The notes under the pieces: generated by a model
What the model was told of the DNA's origin: nothing
What the model saw: only the letters and a program-made list of their open reading frames with translations
Databases searched by the model: none
Shown here: positions 35,426 through 43,263 of the stretch, in pieces
Position numbering within the stretch: position 1 is the stretch's first letter
Layout: each line of letters starts with the position of its first letter
Source of the DNA: Leptodesmis sichuanensis A121
GTDB lineage: Bacteria; Cyanobacteriota; Cyanobacteriia; Leptolyngbyales; Leptolyngbyaceae
Direction: 5' to 3'
DNA: 64,000 bases
Assembly (NCBI RefSeq): GCF_021379005.1
Contig: NZ_CP075171.1
Location: 3,472,001 to 3,536,000, forward strand
Position numbers and translations under genes: made by a program

Positions 35426-36154
35426 TTAGAGTTGGAAGCGATCGCCCAGGTAATATTGTCTGACGAGGGGGTTGCTGTAGAGTTCTTCGGAACTGCCGGA
35501 GGCGAGGATTTGGCCGTCGCGCATGATGTAGGAGCGATCGGTGATGGCAAGAGTTTCGCGGACATTGTGATCGGTGATCAGGATGCCCAGGTTGCGATCG
35601 CGGAGTTGGGAGACAATTTGTTGGATGTCGGCGACAGCGATCGGATCAACTCCGGCAAATGGTTCGTCCAGTAACAAGAACTTCGGCCCTTCAATGCCTG
35701 CTGCCAGTGCTCTGGCTAATTCTGTGCGGCGACGTTCTCCACCAGACACCCGAATACCCAGGGTATTCGCAACTTTCTCCAGACGAAATTCTTTGAGCAG
35801 AAACTCCGATCGCCTTGCCCATTCCTGCTGGGGCACTTGAGTTTGCTCCATAACTAACAGGATGTTTTCTCGGACAGTGAGATGGCGAAAGACGCTGGGC
35901 TCCTGCGCCAGGTAGCCAATTCCCAGACGTGCTCGTTTATGAAAAGGAACGGAAGTAATTTCAGTATCGTTAAGCCAGACCCGTCCCTGATTCGGTTTCT
36001 CCAGTCCTGTGGCAATGTAAAAGGTTGTTGTTTTACCCGCTCCATTGGGGCCAAGTAGCCCAACAATTTCTCCCTGTGCAACCGAAAGGCTTACCCGACT
36101 GACCACTACCCGCGGCCCATAGGACTTGTGAATATTTTCCAGAACAATTTTCAA
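35426..36154 (-). CDS. lptB: LPS export ABC transporter ATPase LptB
   Basis: LptB powers lipopolysaccharide extraction. The start is set at TTG 36154 (LKIVLENIHKSYG) because AGGAG lies seven bases before it and the resulting 243-residue length is normal; an upstream TTG at 36208 is weaker. Motifs: Walker A GPNGAGKTT near 37-45, signature VSGGERRRTELARALA, Walker B FLLLDEPFAGVDP, and the family-typical ITDHNVRETL. It follows lptA by 112 bases on the same strand. Its natural downstream partner, lptF, is now displaced by the IS element. Confidence 0.93.
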   Translation of the reverse strand: MKIVLENIHKSYGPRVVVSRVSLSVAQGEIVGLLGPNGAGKTTTFYIATGLEKPNQGRVWLNDTEITSVPFHKRARLGIGYLAQEPSVFRHLTVRENILLVMEQTQVPQQEWARRSEFLLKEFRLEKVANTLGIRVSGGERRRTELARALAAGIEGPKFLLLDEPFAGVDPIAVADIQQIVSQLRDRNLGILITDHNVRETLAITDRSYIMRDGQILASGSSEELYSNPLVRQYYLGDRFQL

Positions 36155-36266
36155 CAGTCTACTCCTCGCTAGCAGCCTGTCAACCTGATGTTGACGAGTC
36201 CTATACAAGCCACTGAATCATCTTATCAGCCTCCTACACTCTGCCTCACCCACAGGGATGAAAATC

Positions 36267-36839
36267 CTAAGGACTGGTAGAAGGAGTAGTCGGGGCACTG
36301 AACTCGGGTTGCCCAAAAGGATTAGCTGGAGGGGTAACAGGGGCAGGGGAAGCGGCTGGAGAGGGAGATGGAGTGGGATTATCCTGGACTTGATAAATGG
36401 CTTCCACCTGTTTCGGAGCCTGGGGAAGGGCAACAAATCGTCCTTCATCAATCAGGTAAGTAATGGTTTCGCCTCGCAAACTATTCCCCTGTTGCAGAAC
36501 GTAAACGTTGCCACTCAAGACAATCCGGCGCTCGCGACTGAAGTATTGAGCCTGGGCTGCGGTGGCCTGAATTTGTCTGGCAGGATAATAAATTTGCACG
36601 TTGCCACGAGCCGTAATCACTCCAGTTTTAGAGTTGGCTTCCTGAACGTCCGATCGCAACGTTAACGGTCGTTGTACCGTAGCGGGTGGCTGCGTTTGAG
36701 CCTGAGCCGTACTGAACTGCGTGGGCGACGAGCCAGCAGATCCCAATACCAACAGGGAGGCGACTAACGCTGTAGGCGCGATCGCCAAGGTTCCCAAACG
36801 GTTAAGAAATAATTTTGGCAGTAGAGAGAAATCAGTCAT
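36267..36839 (-). CDS. lptA: LptA/OstA-like periplasmic LPS transport protein
   Basis: The start is placed at ATG 36839 (MTDFSLLPKLF); a GTG at 36860 is an alternative. The product of about 190 residues has a signal peptide (LGTLAIAPTALVASLLVLGSAG) and an OstA domain: LTLRSDVQEANSKTGVITARGNV, AQYFSRERRIVLSGNVYVLQ and SLRGETITYLIDEGRFVAL, each part of the beta-jellyroll that bridges LPS across the periplasm. A Pro/Ser/Thr-rich tail closes it. The family pattern of repeated 'G-N-V' strands is clear. The next gene on the strand is lptB. Confidence 0.85.
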   Translation of the reverse strand: MTDFSLLPKLFLNRLGTLAIAPTALVASLLVLGSAGSSPTQFSTAQAQTQPPATVQRPLTLRSDVQEANSKTGVITARGNVQIYYPARQIQATAAQAQYFSRERRIVLSGNVYVLQQGNSLRGETITYLIDEGRFVALPQAPKQVEAIYQVQDNPTPSPSPAASPAPVTPPANPFGQPEFSAPTTPSTSP

Positions 36840-36914
36840 GGAGCGAGCGAAGAGATTCACAAGACAGTCATAGCATAGAGAACAGCAAGCACCTTAGAAA
36901 GTTTAATCGATCTT

Positions 36915-37000
36915 GTGGCAGGCAGGAGGCAGAGGGCAGCAGGCGGGAAGGAGAGTGGGGAAGAGCCGGAGAGGTGGGAAAGGGGACGGAGATGGACTAC
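36915..37000. repeat. short tandemly repeated sequence tract (GGCAGGA/GGCAGAG type)
   Basis: Purine-rich units GGCAGGA, GGCAGAG and GGCAGCA followed by GGGAAGG-like sequence lie between lptA and the DUF309 gene. Similar units occur after the second amt gene at 54514. Confidence 0.6.
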
Positions 37001-37003
37001 CGG

Positions 37004-37507
37004 TCAGGTGGCCTTAACCCTTTGTAGGATGGGAAGTTGTAAAGTCGGTAAGGTTTCAGACTGGAGACGTGGGTTGTGAGTTCCAGAGTGCTCCAACCCC
37101 AGTTGCCTAATCACATCATCCATTTGATCTGGTTGATCTGGCCCCATTTGTTGCAGATGCTGATGTAACTGGGAGGTTTGCAACAGAAAATTTTCAAGAT
37201 CCAGATCGGCATACCCAGGTTCATAGGAACGCAGACGATTCATTCCCTCTCCCATGAGAATCACGCAGCCTCGCCAGTTCCGGTTACTGAGATGGTAGAG
37301 AGCCACCGCGATCTGCAAAATCCCCTGATAAAAATTCTTTTTACTCTGGGGAGCTTCAATCCATATTGCTTCCAGGGTGTCATGACAGGCATAAAATTGT
37401 CCTTGATTAAACTGCTCAACTCCCTGCCAAAACTCTAAGGGAATGTCATCCATAAAACTGTATTTCTGGGTTTGATATGGGAATAGAAGGCATTGGTTAT
37501 CTGTCAT
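37004..37507 (-). CDS. DUF309 domain-containing protein
   Basis: This is a 167-residue soluble protein with the DUF309 signature: EFWQGVEQFNQGQFYACHDTLEAIW (E, H and D cluster, shown here in part as FYACHDTLEAIW), NFYQGILQIAVALYHLSNRNW and GEGMNRLRSYEP. The family is helical and of unknown biochemical role, common in cyanobacteria, plants and some other bacteria. ATG 37507 has AGGA close upstream, while homologues usually begin near MDDIPLEFW (37453), so the first 18 residues are uncertain. Element R3 lies 33 bases upstream in the gene's direction. Confidence 0.82.
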   Translation of the reverse strand: MTDNQCLLFPYQTQKYSFMDDIPLEFWQGVEQFNQGQFYACHDTLEAIWIEAPQSKKNFYQGILQIAVALYHLSNRNWRGCVILMGEGMNRLRSYEPGYADLDLENFLLQTSQLHQHLQQMGPDQPDQMDDVIRQLGLEHSGTHNPRLQSETLPTLQLPILQRVKAT

Positions 37508-37539
37508 TCGTCCTTTTTGCTTTTAGAGTGACTCAGGAC

Positions 37540-37613
37540 TTCAACCAGGTTCAGGGAGCGAACGATCGTTTGCCGATCAGAGAAACTCCGGTTCTGGAGT
37601 TGGACAAGATTTA
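37540..37613 (-). repeat. dispersed 74-bp palindromic element, copy R3
   Basis: Read on the minus strand it gives AAATCTTGTCCAACTCCAG, then CGGAGTTTCTCTGATCGG, then CTGAACCTGGTTGAA, matching R1 and R2 in arms and core. It starts exactly at the DUF58 stop codon (TAA 37611-37613 lies within its edge) and ends 33 bases before the DUF309 start. Confidence 0.82.
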
Positions 37614-38807
37614 TCTTGGCATTGCCTGAAGCTGAAGTTGCAAAGGTTGTTCGTCATGAATGAGCAAGCCTACTCCTGGAAAGTTTTTAGCAGTCGTCTT
37701 CTGAGGTATTCCTGATTGTCCTGGCCAGAGAATCCAACGGCTACCGGGTGGAAGGGATGGCAAACTGGTGGGATTTTGGGTCAGCCACAGCAGCGATCGG
37801 GAGGGGAGAGGCTGGGACTGTGTAACTTTTCCAGCTTGAACGGCGGCGAGGGCTTCTAAAATGACCTGGTTGCCGTGAATTAATCCGGTTTCCGCTGTCC
37901 AAAGCTGGACATGGAGGTTCTGATGACAGGCATAAAAATAGAGAGAAGCCGCTGCAATCACCGCCTGTTCAAATTCGTCTGCCAGAGTCTTTTCTGAGTT
38001 TGATTGGGTTTCCGGGGTAGAATACCAGGCCCGATCGCTGTCCAGCGCAATGATTAATTCCTGACCTCCGGTGAATACTTCCAATTCCCTAACCCGCAAA
38101 TCCCCATAGCGAGCGCTCGTCCGCCAGTGTACTAGACGAATCGGATCGCCCCAGCGGTAAGGACGCAAGGATCGGGTCAATCCCTCGGTGGCAGCCTGGG
38201 CGCGCCGATCGCTATTGAACAACAAGCTTTGATCCCGTCCCATTTGATCAATCAGGGGACACTGAAGCAGGGGCAGTACCGTGGGGTAGACGATCGCCGT
38301 TGCTTTGGCCACTCGCGATCGACGACACCAGAACAGCCCCAGGGGAGCCGCTGTTCTTAAATCAACTTGCTGCCAGCGATAAATGCCCCGTTTTACCGCC
38401 AGATAGCTGCCGATCCAGTGATGCGTGCTGTGAGCCGGAATGATCTCAATGGAGTGTTGGATGGTTGAACCTAACGATTCCGGCAGATAATCCTGCATTT
38501 GCAGCAGAGATTTAGGCTGGGAACTGTGGTTTTCGATGACCAGTTCCACCATCACCTGATCGCCCGCACTGACTGGATGGATGGGCACTCGCCACACTGA
38601 GAGCGATCGCAGCATCCGTTCTGGTAACAGGGCCGCGATCACTAGCAATGCCACTCCTATGCCGCTGATGACATACAACCAACCAGACAGAGTATTAGTC
38701 GCTGCAATAAAGAAGAAAATGGATAAGCTCCCCAGTAGCCAGCCGCTATAGGCAGGAGCCACCCAGTGAGTTTCTAACCAGGCTGCTATCCGCTGACTCA
38801 GTCTCAT
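37611..38807 (-). CDS. DUF58 domain-containing membrane protein
   Basis: This 398-residue protein has two membrane helices (about 20-60) and a periplasm- or cytosol-exposed domain. The DUF58 signature LRPYRWGDPIRLVHWRTSAR lies near residues 216-235, followed by LRVRELE. DUF58 proteins usually pair with a MoxR AAA ATPase; none is in the window. The stop codon lies inside the edge of repeat R3, so the very end of the protein may have been set by that insertion. Function is unknown beyond the family. Confidence 0.85.
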   Translation of the reverse strand: MRLSQRIAAWLETHWVAPAYSGWLLGSLSIFFFIAATNTLSGWLYVISGIGVALLVIAALLPERMLRSLSVWRVPIHPVSAGDQVMVELVIENHSSQPKSLLQMQDYLPESLGSTIQHSIEIIPAHSTHHWIGSYLAVKRGIYRWQQVDLRTAAPLGLFWCRRSRVAKATAIVYPTVLPLLQCPLIDQMGRDQSLLFNSDRRAQAATEGLTRSLRPYRWGDPIRLVHWRTSARYGDLRVRELEVFTGGQELIIALDSDRAWYSTPETQSNSEKTLADEFEQAVIAAASLYFYACHQNLHVQLWTAETGLIHGNQVILEALAAVQAGKVTQSQPLPSRSLLWLTQNPTSLPSLPPGSRWILWPGQSGIPQKTTAKNFPGVGLLIHDEQPLQLQLQAMPR

Positions 38808-39130
38808 AAGTAAATAAAACTTCCCACGCTAAGGGTTCCCAAGCTCAAGAACTCTTTACAAAAACTTTAACATTCATCTTTTTGCAAAAGAATTAAGTGA
38901 AAATCTTAAGACTGTAGGCGACAAAAGAAAGATCAGGACTCTTACGGGGATAAACCGATACAATGGGTGGAATTAAAATAAAGCCCTTATAATAATGTGA
39001 TTAATTTCATCAGCATCTTAGGTCGGGCCAGCGCCCTATCTCAACGCTAGTTTTCCCATAATTCTACTGACAATTCCTTCGCTGCTAGAGCTTAATGACT
39101 TTTCCAATGCGTGATTCCAGGGAGGCACCC
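38808..39130. other. divergent promoter region, DUF58 / pilT
   Basis: This AT-rich region of about 320 bases holds a TATAAT at 38988-38993, some 138 bases before the pilT start, with no clear -35. Nothing else recognisable is present. Confidence 0.35.
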
Positions 39131-40336
39131 ATGACCAGTTCCGCCACACCTCGACACAATGAAGGTTCGATGCCTGTGCCCCCTCCCCCTCCGGCACCAG
39201 CCCCAACAGCAGTAGCTAAGCCGAGAAGTACAATTGAGCAAATGGTGCGGGATGCTTTTACCCGTCAGGCTTCTGATATCCATATTCGGGTGGGCGAAGT
39301 TCCCAGATATCGAATTCAGGGTCAAATGGTGCAACTGCGCGATCAGGTAAAGGTCACGCCGCAACTATTTGAGCAATATCTGGCGGAGATCTTGACTCCC
39401 CACCAGCGTCAGTTATTTGCTGCCAATAAGGAATTGGATACCGCCATTTTTTATCCCGGCCTGGTTCGTTGCCGGGTGAACTGTTTTGACTCCCTCACAG
39501 GCGGCGCGATCGTGCTCCGGTTAATTTCCCTGGAAGTTCCTTCTATTGATGGGCTGGGGTTACCCCAAGTATTGAAGTACCTGTCCAGTCAGTCTCAAGG
39601 ATTGATCCTGGTTACGGGGCCAACCGGATCCGGGAAATCGACCACGCTGGCGGCCATGATCCGGCACATGAATGAGACGAGTACCCGCCACATTGTAACG
39701 ATCGAAGATCCGATTGAATATGTCCACACCTCCCACAAGTGCCTGATCAGCCAGCGGGAAGTGGGGTTGCATACGCTGGAATTCCAGAGTGCGCTGCGAT
39801 CGGTGTTGCGGGAAGACCCGGATGTGATTCTGATTGGGGAAATGCGCGATCGCATCACGGTTGATACAGCCCTGAAAGCGGCGCAAACGGGTCACTTAGT
39901 GTTGGGAACGCTGCACACCCGCAATGCCATTAATGCACTTAACCGTCTGCTGAACATTTACAACCCAGATGAGCAGCCCGCCATGCGGATCCAGATTACG
40001 GAATCCCTGATCTCGATCATTGCCCAGATGCTGATTCCAACAACCGATGGACGCCGCACGGCGGCTCATGAAATCTTGATCAACACGCCTGCAATGGCGG
40101 ATTACCTGCTGAAGGGTAACGAATCAGAAGCCTTCCAGTTGATGGAAACCGGAGCCAATGAAGGGATGCAGGTGATGAATCAAGTTCTCTGCGATCTGGT
40201 GCTGCTGGGCAAGATCAGTCCAGATGAAGCGGTGAAAGCCTCTCCGGATGCGGGAGATCTCCGTCGCCGAGTCCGCAATGAAGGCTACGATCCATCTCGT
40301 TCCTCCAACCGGGAATTTCTGCACAATACCCCGTAG
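39131..40336 (+). CDS. pilT: type IV pilus retraction ATPase PilT
   Basis: PilT disassembles the pilus at the inner membrane and drives twitching motility and DNA uptake. ATG 39131 is chosen because GGGAGG lies just upstream; an ATG at 39095 would add 12 residues. The protein has 401 residues. A proline-rich N-terminus (PVPPPPPAPAP) precedes the PAS-like domain. Walker A GPTGSGKST lies near 163-171, followed by the Asp box TIEDPIEYVH, Walker B VILIGEMRD and the His box HLVLGTLHTRNA. The PilT-typical AHEILINTPA is present. It stands alone without pilB or pilC, which suits the secondary PilT2-type copy, but the class is not certain. Confidence 0.92.
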   Translation: MTSSATPRHNEGSMPVPPPPPAPAPTAVAKPRSTIEQMVRDAFTRQASDIHIRVGEVPRYRIQGQMVQLRDQVKVTPQLFEQYLAEILTPHQRQLFAANKELDTAIFYPGLVRCRVNCFDSLTGGAIVLRLISLEVPSIDGLGLPQVLKYLSSQSQGLILVTGPTGSGKSTTLAAMIRHMNETSTRHIVTIEDPIEYVHTSHKCLISQREVGLHTLEFQSALRSVLREDPDVILIGEMRDRITVDTALKAAQTGHLVLGTLHTRNAINALNRLLNIYNPDEQPAMRIQITESLISIIAQMLIPTTDGRRTAAHEILINTPAMADYLLKGNESEAFQLMETGANEGMQVMNQVLCDLVLLGKISPDEAVKASPDAGDLRRRVRNEGYDPSRSSNREFLHNTP

Positions 40337-40340
40337 CTTC

Positions 40341-40428
40341 GTAGGCTGGGTGAGCGCAGCGTAACGCATCTTTCTCAGAAGATAGGCAGATATGGGATGC
40401 GTTATGGCTACCGTCTGGCCTATCCTAC
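40341..40428. repeat. 88-bp imperfect palindrome between pilT and DUF4336
   Basis: The left arm GTAGGCTGGGTGAGCGCAGC continues into GTAACGCATC. The right arm, read inward, gives GTAGGATAGGCCAGACGGTA then GCCATAACGCATCCC. It resembles the GTAGG...CCTAC palindromic repeats spread in cyanobacterial genomes. It lies between convergent genes, may end transcription from both sides, and contains the stop codon of the DUF4336 gene. Confidence 0.75.
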
Positions 40429-41636
40429 TTCTTGGGTTTAGCGGGTGTAGCAATGCCGTAGCGGATTAACGTGGCTTCCAGTGCTTTCAGGAAGGCAAAG
40501 TCTTGCTCTGCCAGGGGAAATGGCTGGCTATGACCATCAGATGCTTGCTGCAGAAAGGCAAAGGCTTGCCGAAATTCTTTAGAGGTAGCGGCAATGGGGG
40601 CATCAAAGTGGCAGGGAATGATCTGGTGAAAATCCCACTGGGCAACCCGATCGCACCATTCCAGAACCTGTTGGGGGGCCTGAACCAGAATCAGAATTTG
40701 CAGAATCGGAGCCACAAAAGGACGGCCCTGCCCCCGCAATGCCTCAAAGGATTGCTGCCAGTTTTCCTGCCAGCGCCACGGCATGAATCCCAAATAGGCT
40801 TTGAGGGAGCGATCGTGCGCCTGCAACAGATTCTGCAACGCTTGCTTCAAGCTCAGTCGTTCTACCGCACTGGGACGAAAATAGGTGGCAAATAGGGCGA
40901 TCCGCTGCCATCCTTTGCGGCGGTTTTCCGGCGTATCGACGATCGGTTCCAGTGCTGAGTCACGGGCATGAAACAGGAGCGGGTAAGGCTCCAGTTGCAC
41001 GATCGCGGGTGGCTCCTCGGAAATGGACAGGATGGAATCGGTCAGCAGTAAGGTATGCGATCGGCGGTGAAACAGGGCGACCTCCGCAAAGGATCCACGA
41101 CCCAGATTGATATCCAGTACTGCATAATCAAATTCGTCGGCAAACGGAACCTGATGGTTGTCTTCTGGTAATTCTTGGGTTCGTTTTGCCGGAAATCCCA
41201 GCCAACTGAGCGGCAGATTAACCGGGTAACTCCACTGATGGGGAGCGACATACACCTGAGCCTGGGGAAACTGACGGGCAAATGGCCCCACAAAGACTTT
41301 ATGCTCTAATCCCGAACTGGTGGGCAGAATAATGTATTTCACAGGCCCATATTCGGCAACCAGGGCTTCTACTTCGCGAATGCATTCCCGGGTTGGGGCG
41401 ATCGGCGCATATATCAGCAATCCCCCAGCTTCCAGTCGGATCACCGTCATGCGAATTGGCACTACGGCATATAGTAAACCTTGCAGTTGGTCAAAGCTCC
41501 AGATCCAGTCTTCTACCATCTCCCGGCAAACCGTCCGCCGTTTACCGTGGGGATAGAGGGGCACCAGTGGCCAGAAGGGCCATGACCAATCTCTGGCCTG
41601 ATGCAGCGAATGAAGTGAATATTTGTGTCGTTTCAT
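40425..41636 (-). CDS. DUF4336 domain-containing protein
   Basis: The product has 403 residues from ATG 41636 (a TTG two codons upstream is possible). The N-terminus has DWSWPFWPLVPLYPHGKRRT, a signature of cyanobacterial and algal DUF4336 proteins. The body has the pattern of a metallo-beta-lactamase-like fold: VPIRMTVIRLEAGGLLIYAP, YIILPTSSGLEHKVFVGPFA, and HRRSHTLLLTDSILSI, but the HxHxDH metal motif is not evident. Its function is unknown. The last codons run into the palindromic repeat shared with the pilT terminator region. Confidence 0.8.
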   Translation of the reverse strand: MKRHKYSLHSLHQARDWSWPFWPLVPLYPHGKRRTVCREMVEDWIWSFDQLQGLLYAVVPIRMTVIRLEAGGLLIYAPIAPTRECIREVEALVAEYGPVKYIILPTSSGLEHKVFVGPFARQFPQAQVYVAPHQWSYPVNLPLSWLGFPAKRTQELPEDNHQVPFADEFDYAVLDINLGRGSFAEVALFHRRSHTLLLTDSILSISEEPPAIVQLEPYPLLFHARDSALEPIVDTPENRRKGWQRIALFATYFRPSAVERLSLKQALQNLLQAHDRSLKAYLGFMPWRWQENWQQSFEALRGQGRPFVAPILQILILVQAPQQVLEWCDRVAQWDFHQIIPCHFDAPIAATSKEFRQAFAFLQQASDGHSQPFPLAEQDFAFLKALEATLIRYGIATPAKPKK

Positions 41637-41821
41637 ATCCAAAAATATGGCTGATTACTTTCCTTGCCACAATCCTCAGAAACCCTATGAGCCAATATAG
41701 CTGAGCCAATATAGCGAATTAAAGCAAGTCCTCTAAGCGCAATTGAACTGGCATGGAGCCAGAGTTTCATTCCTGGTATTGTTCTTGTTAGCGTTACTGA
41801 AAGTCAAACCAGTCAACTTGA

Positions 41822-42530
41822 GGGAACTGTGCTTGGGCTTTGGAGGGAGGGTTGCCCGAATCGAGCTACAAGCGGTTGCAACGCTTTTTTCGAGAGTTTA
41901 AACTCGATTACACCCAACTGGCTACCCTGGTGGTGAGTTGAATGCAGATTGGGGAGACTGGGTGTTGAGCCTGAAGCGCACGACCTGGAAATTTGGCACG
42001 CACTGGTACAACCTTCTGACCTTGGGCATTGTGCATGAAGGGGTGGCCTTTCCTGGGCTGGGGTAGCTGATGGACACAAGCGGGGAAATGCCAATGGTAA
42101 CGAGCGGATGCGGTTCATGGAAACCTTTGCCAAACGCTTTTCCACAGCCCAAGTGAATTACTTGTGTGCCGACCGGGAGTTCATTGGGCAAGCCTGGGTG
42201 CGGTATCTTCTGCGCAGCCCTGCGACTCGACGATGGCGAGTTACTGGTTGTGATTGCTCCGGTCAAGGCTCAGAATTGGGTCAAGGATTATGCCTTGCGT
42301 TGGGGCATTGAAACCTTGTTTGGCATTTTCAAAAGCCAGGGGTTCTGCCTGGAATTGACCCACTTCACCGATGATCAGCGCTTGAGCAAGTTGTTCGCTT
42401 TGTTGACCTTAGCTTGATGCTGAGCGATGCACACCGGGTTATGGTTGTATCAATGGCAGCCGATTGAGATGAAAAACCACGATCGCCGCGCCAAAAGTTT
42501 GTTTCGCTTAGGTCTCGATGATTGACGCCA
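41822..42530 (+). pseudogene. decayed IS4-type transposase remnant
   Basis: Transposase segments appear in different frames and are broken by stops and deletions. About 41960-42065 encodes LKRTTWKFGTHWYNLLTLGI then a TAG. About 42108-42215 encodes FSTAQVNYLCADREFIGQAW with the second DDE aspartate. About 42220-42416 encodes VVIAPVKAQNWVKDYALRWG and IETLFGIFKSQGFCLELTHF with the glutamate, then ends in a stop. The order matches IS4-family enzymes. No intact terminal repeats were found, so the element's limits are approximate. It is a dead insertion. Confidence 0.75.
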
Positions 42531-42665
42531 CTTGGTCCTCAATTCATCCGTGTCCAATGAGTTTGAGTTTGTGCAATCCCTACAACTTTTGTCCTGTACT
42601 TAGGATCAGCCCATTGCCTATTGAAGACAGGCGATCGCCCGATAGCACTATGAAATGAGATTACT

Positions 42666-43226
42666 ATGACATTACAAAAGATTTTAATCAGAGACGAGAT
42701 AGAGGATGATGCCGCCGTCATTACCGAAATCACTGTCAAAGCGTTCGAGTCCCTGGAAATTAGCAACCACACGGAGCAGTTCATCATTGAGGCGCTTCGT
42801 GCCGCAGGGGCCTTGACCTTATCGCTGGTCGCAGAAGTAGATGGCCGTGTTGTGGGACATATTGCATTTTCGCCCGTGACCATTTCAGATGGCAGCCGCA
42901 ATTGGTACGGCCTTGGGCCAGTTTCAGTGCTGCCAATGTACCAGCGAATGGGTGTTGGTAAAGCCTTGATCCAGGAAGGACTATCGCGATTGCAAGACTT
43001 GGGTGCCCAAGGTTGCTGTCTGGTTGGGCATCCGCAGTACTACAGGAAATTGGGATTTGAGAATGTTGCCGGACTTGTCTACGCGGGGGTTCCAGAAGAG
43101 GTGTTTTTCGCTCTTTCATTTGACGGCTGCTTTCCGCAAGGCAACGTCACGTTCCATGAAGCATTCCAAGCCAGTGGCCAACAAGCCCATGCGGGTGATG
43201 AAGCTGGTTGCGAACAGGATCGGTAG
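42666..43226 (+). CDS. GNAT family N-acetyltransferase (YhbS-like)
   Basis: This 186-residue GNAT protein has LTLSLVAEVDGRVVGHIAFS near 50-69, then the acetyl-CoA loop LGPVSVLPMYQRMGVGKALI near 87-106 and CCLVGHPQYYRKLGFENV near 118-135, the layout of YhbS-type acetyltransferases. The substrate is unknown. It lies just after the IS4 remnant and before the convergent PIN/TRAM gene. Its base composition is not obviously different, so transfer with the IS is only a possibility. Confidence 0.85.
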   Translation: MTLQKILIRDEIEDDAAVITEITVKAFESLEISNHTEQFIIEALRAAGALTLSLVAEVDGRVVGHIAFSPVTISDGSRNWYGLGPVSVLPMYQRMGVGKALIQEGLSRLQDLGAQGCCLVGHPQYYRKLGFENVAGLVYAGVPEEVFFALSFDGCFPQGNVTFHEAFQASGQQAHAGDEAGCEQDR

Positions 43227-43263
43227 CGAGGTTAGCGATCGCCCCCTCAAATTCACTTCAGGT

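Noticed and set aside
42108..42417. Two overlapping frames (42108-42311 and 42166-42417) as separate genes
   Set aside because: They are fragments of one decayed IS4-type transposase, not independent genes.
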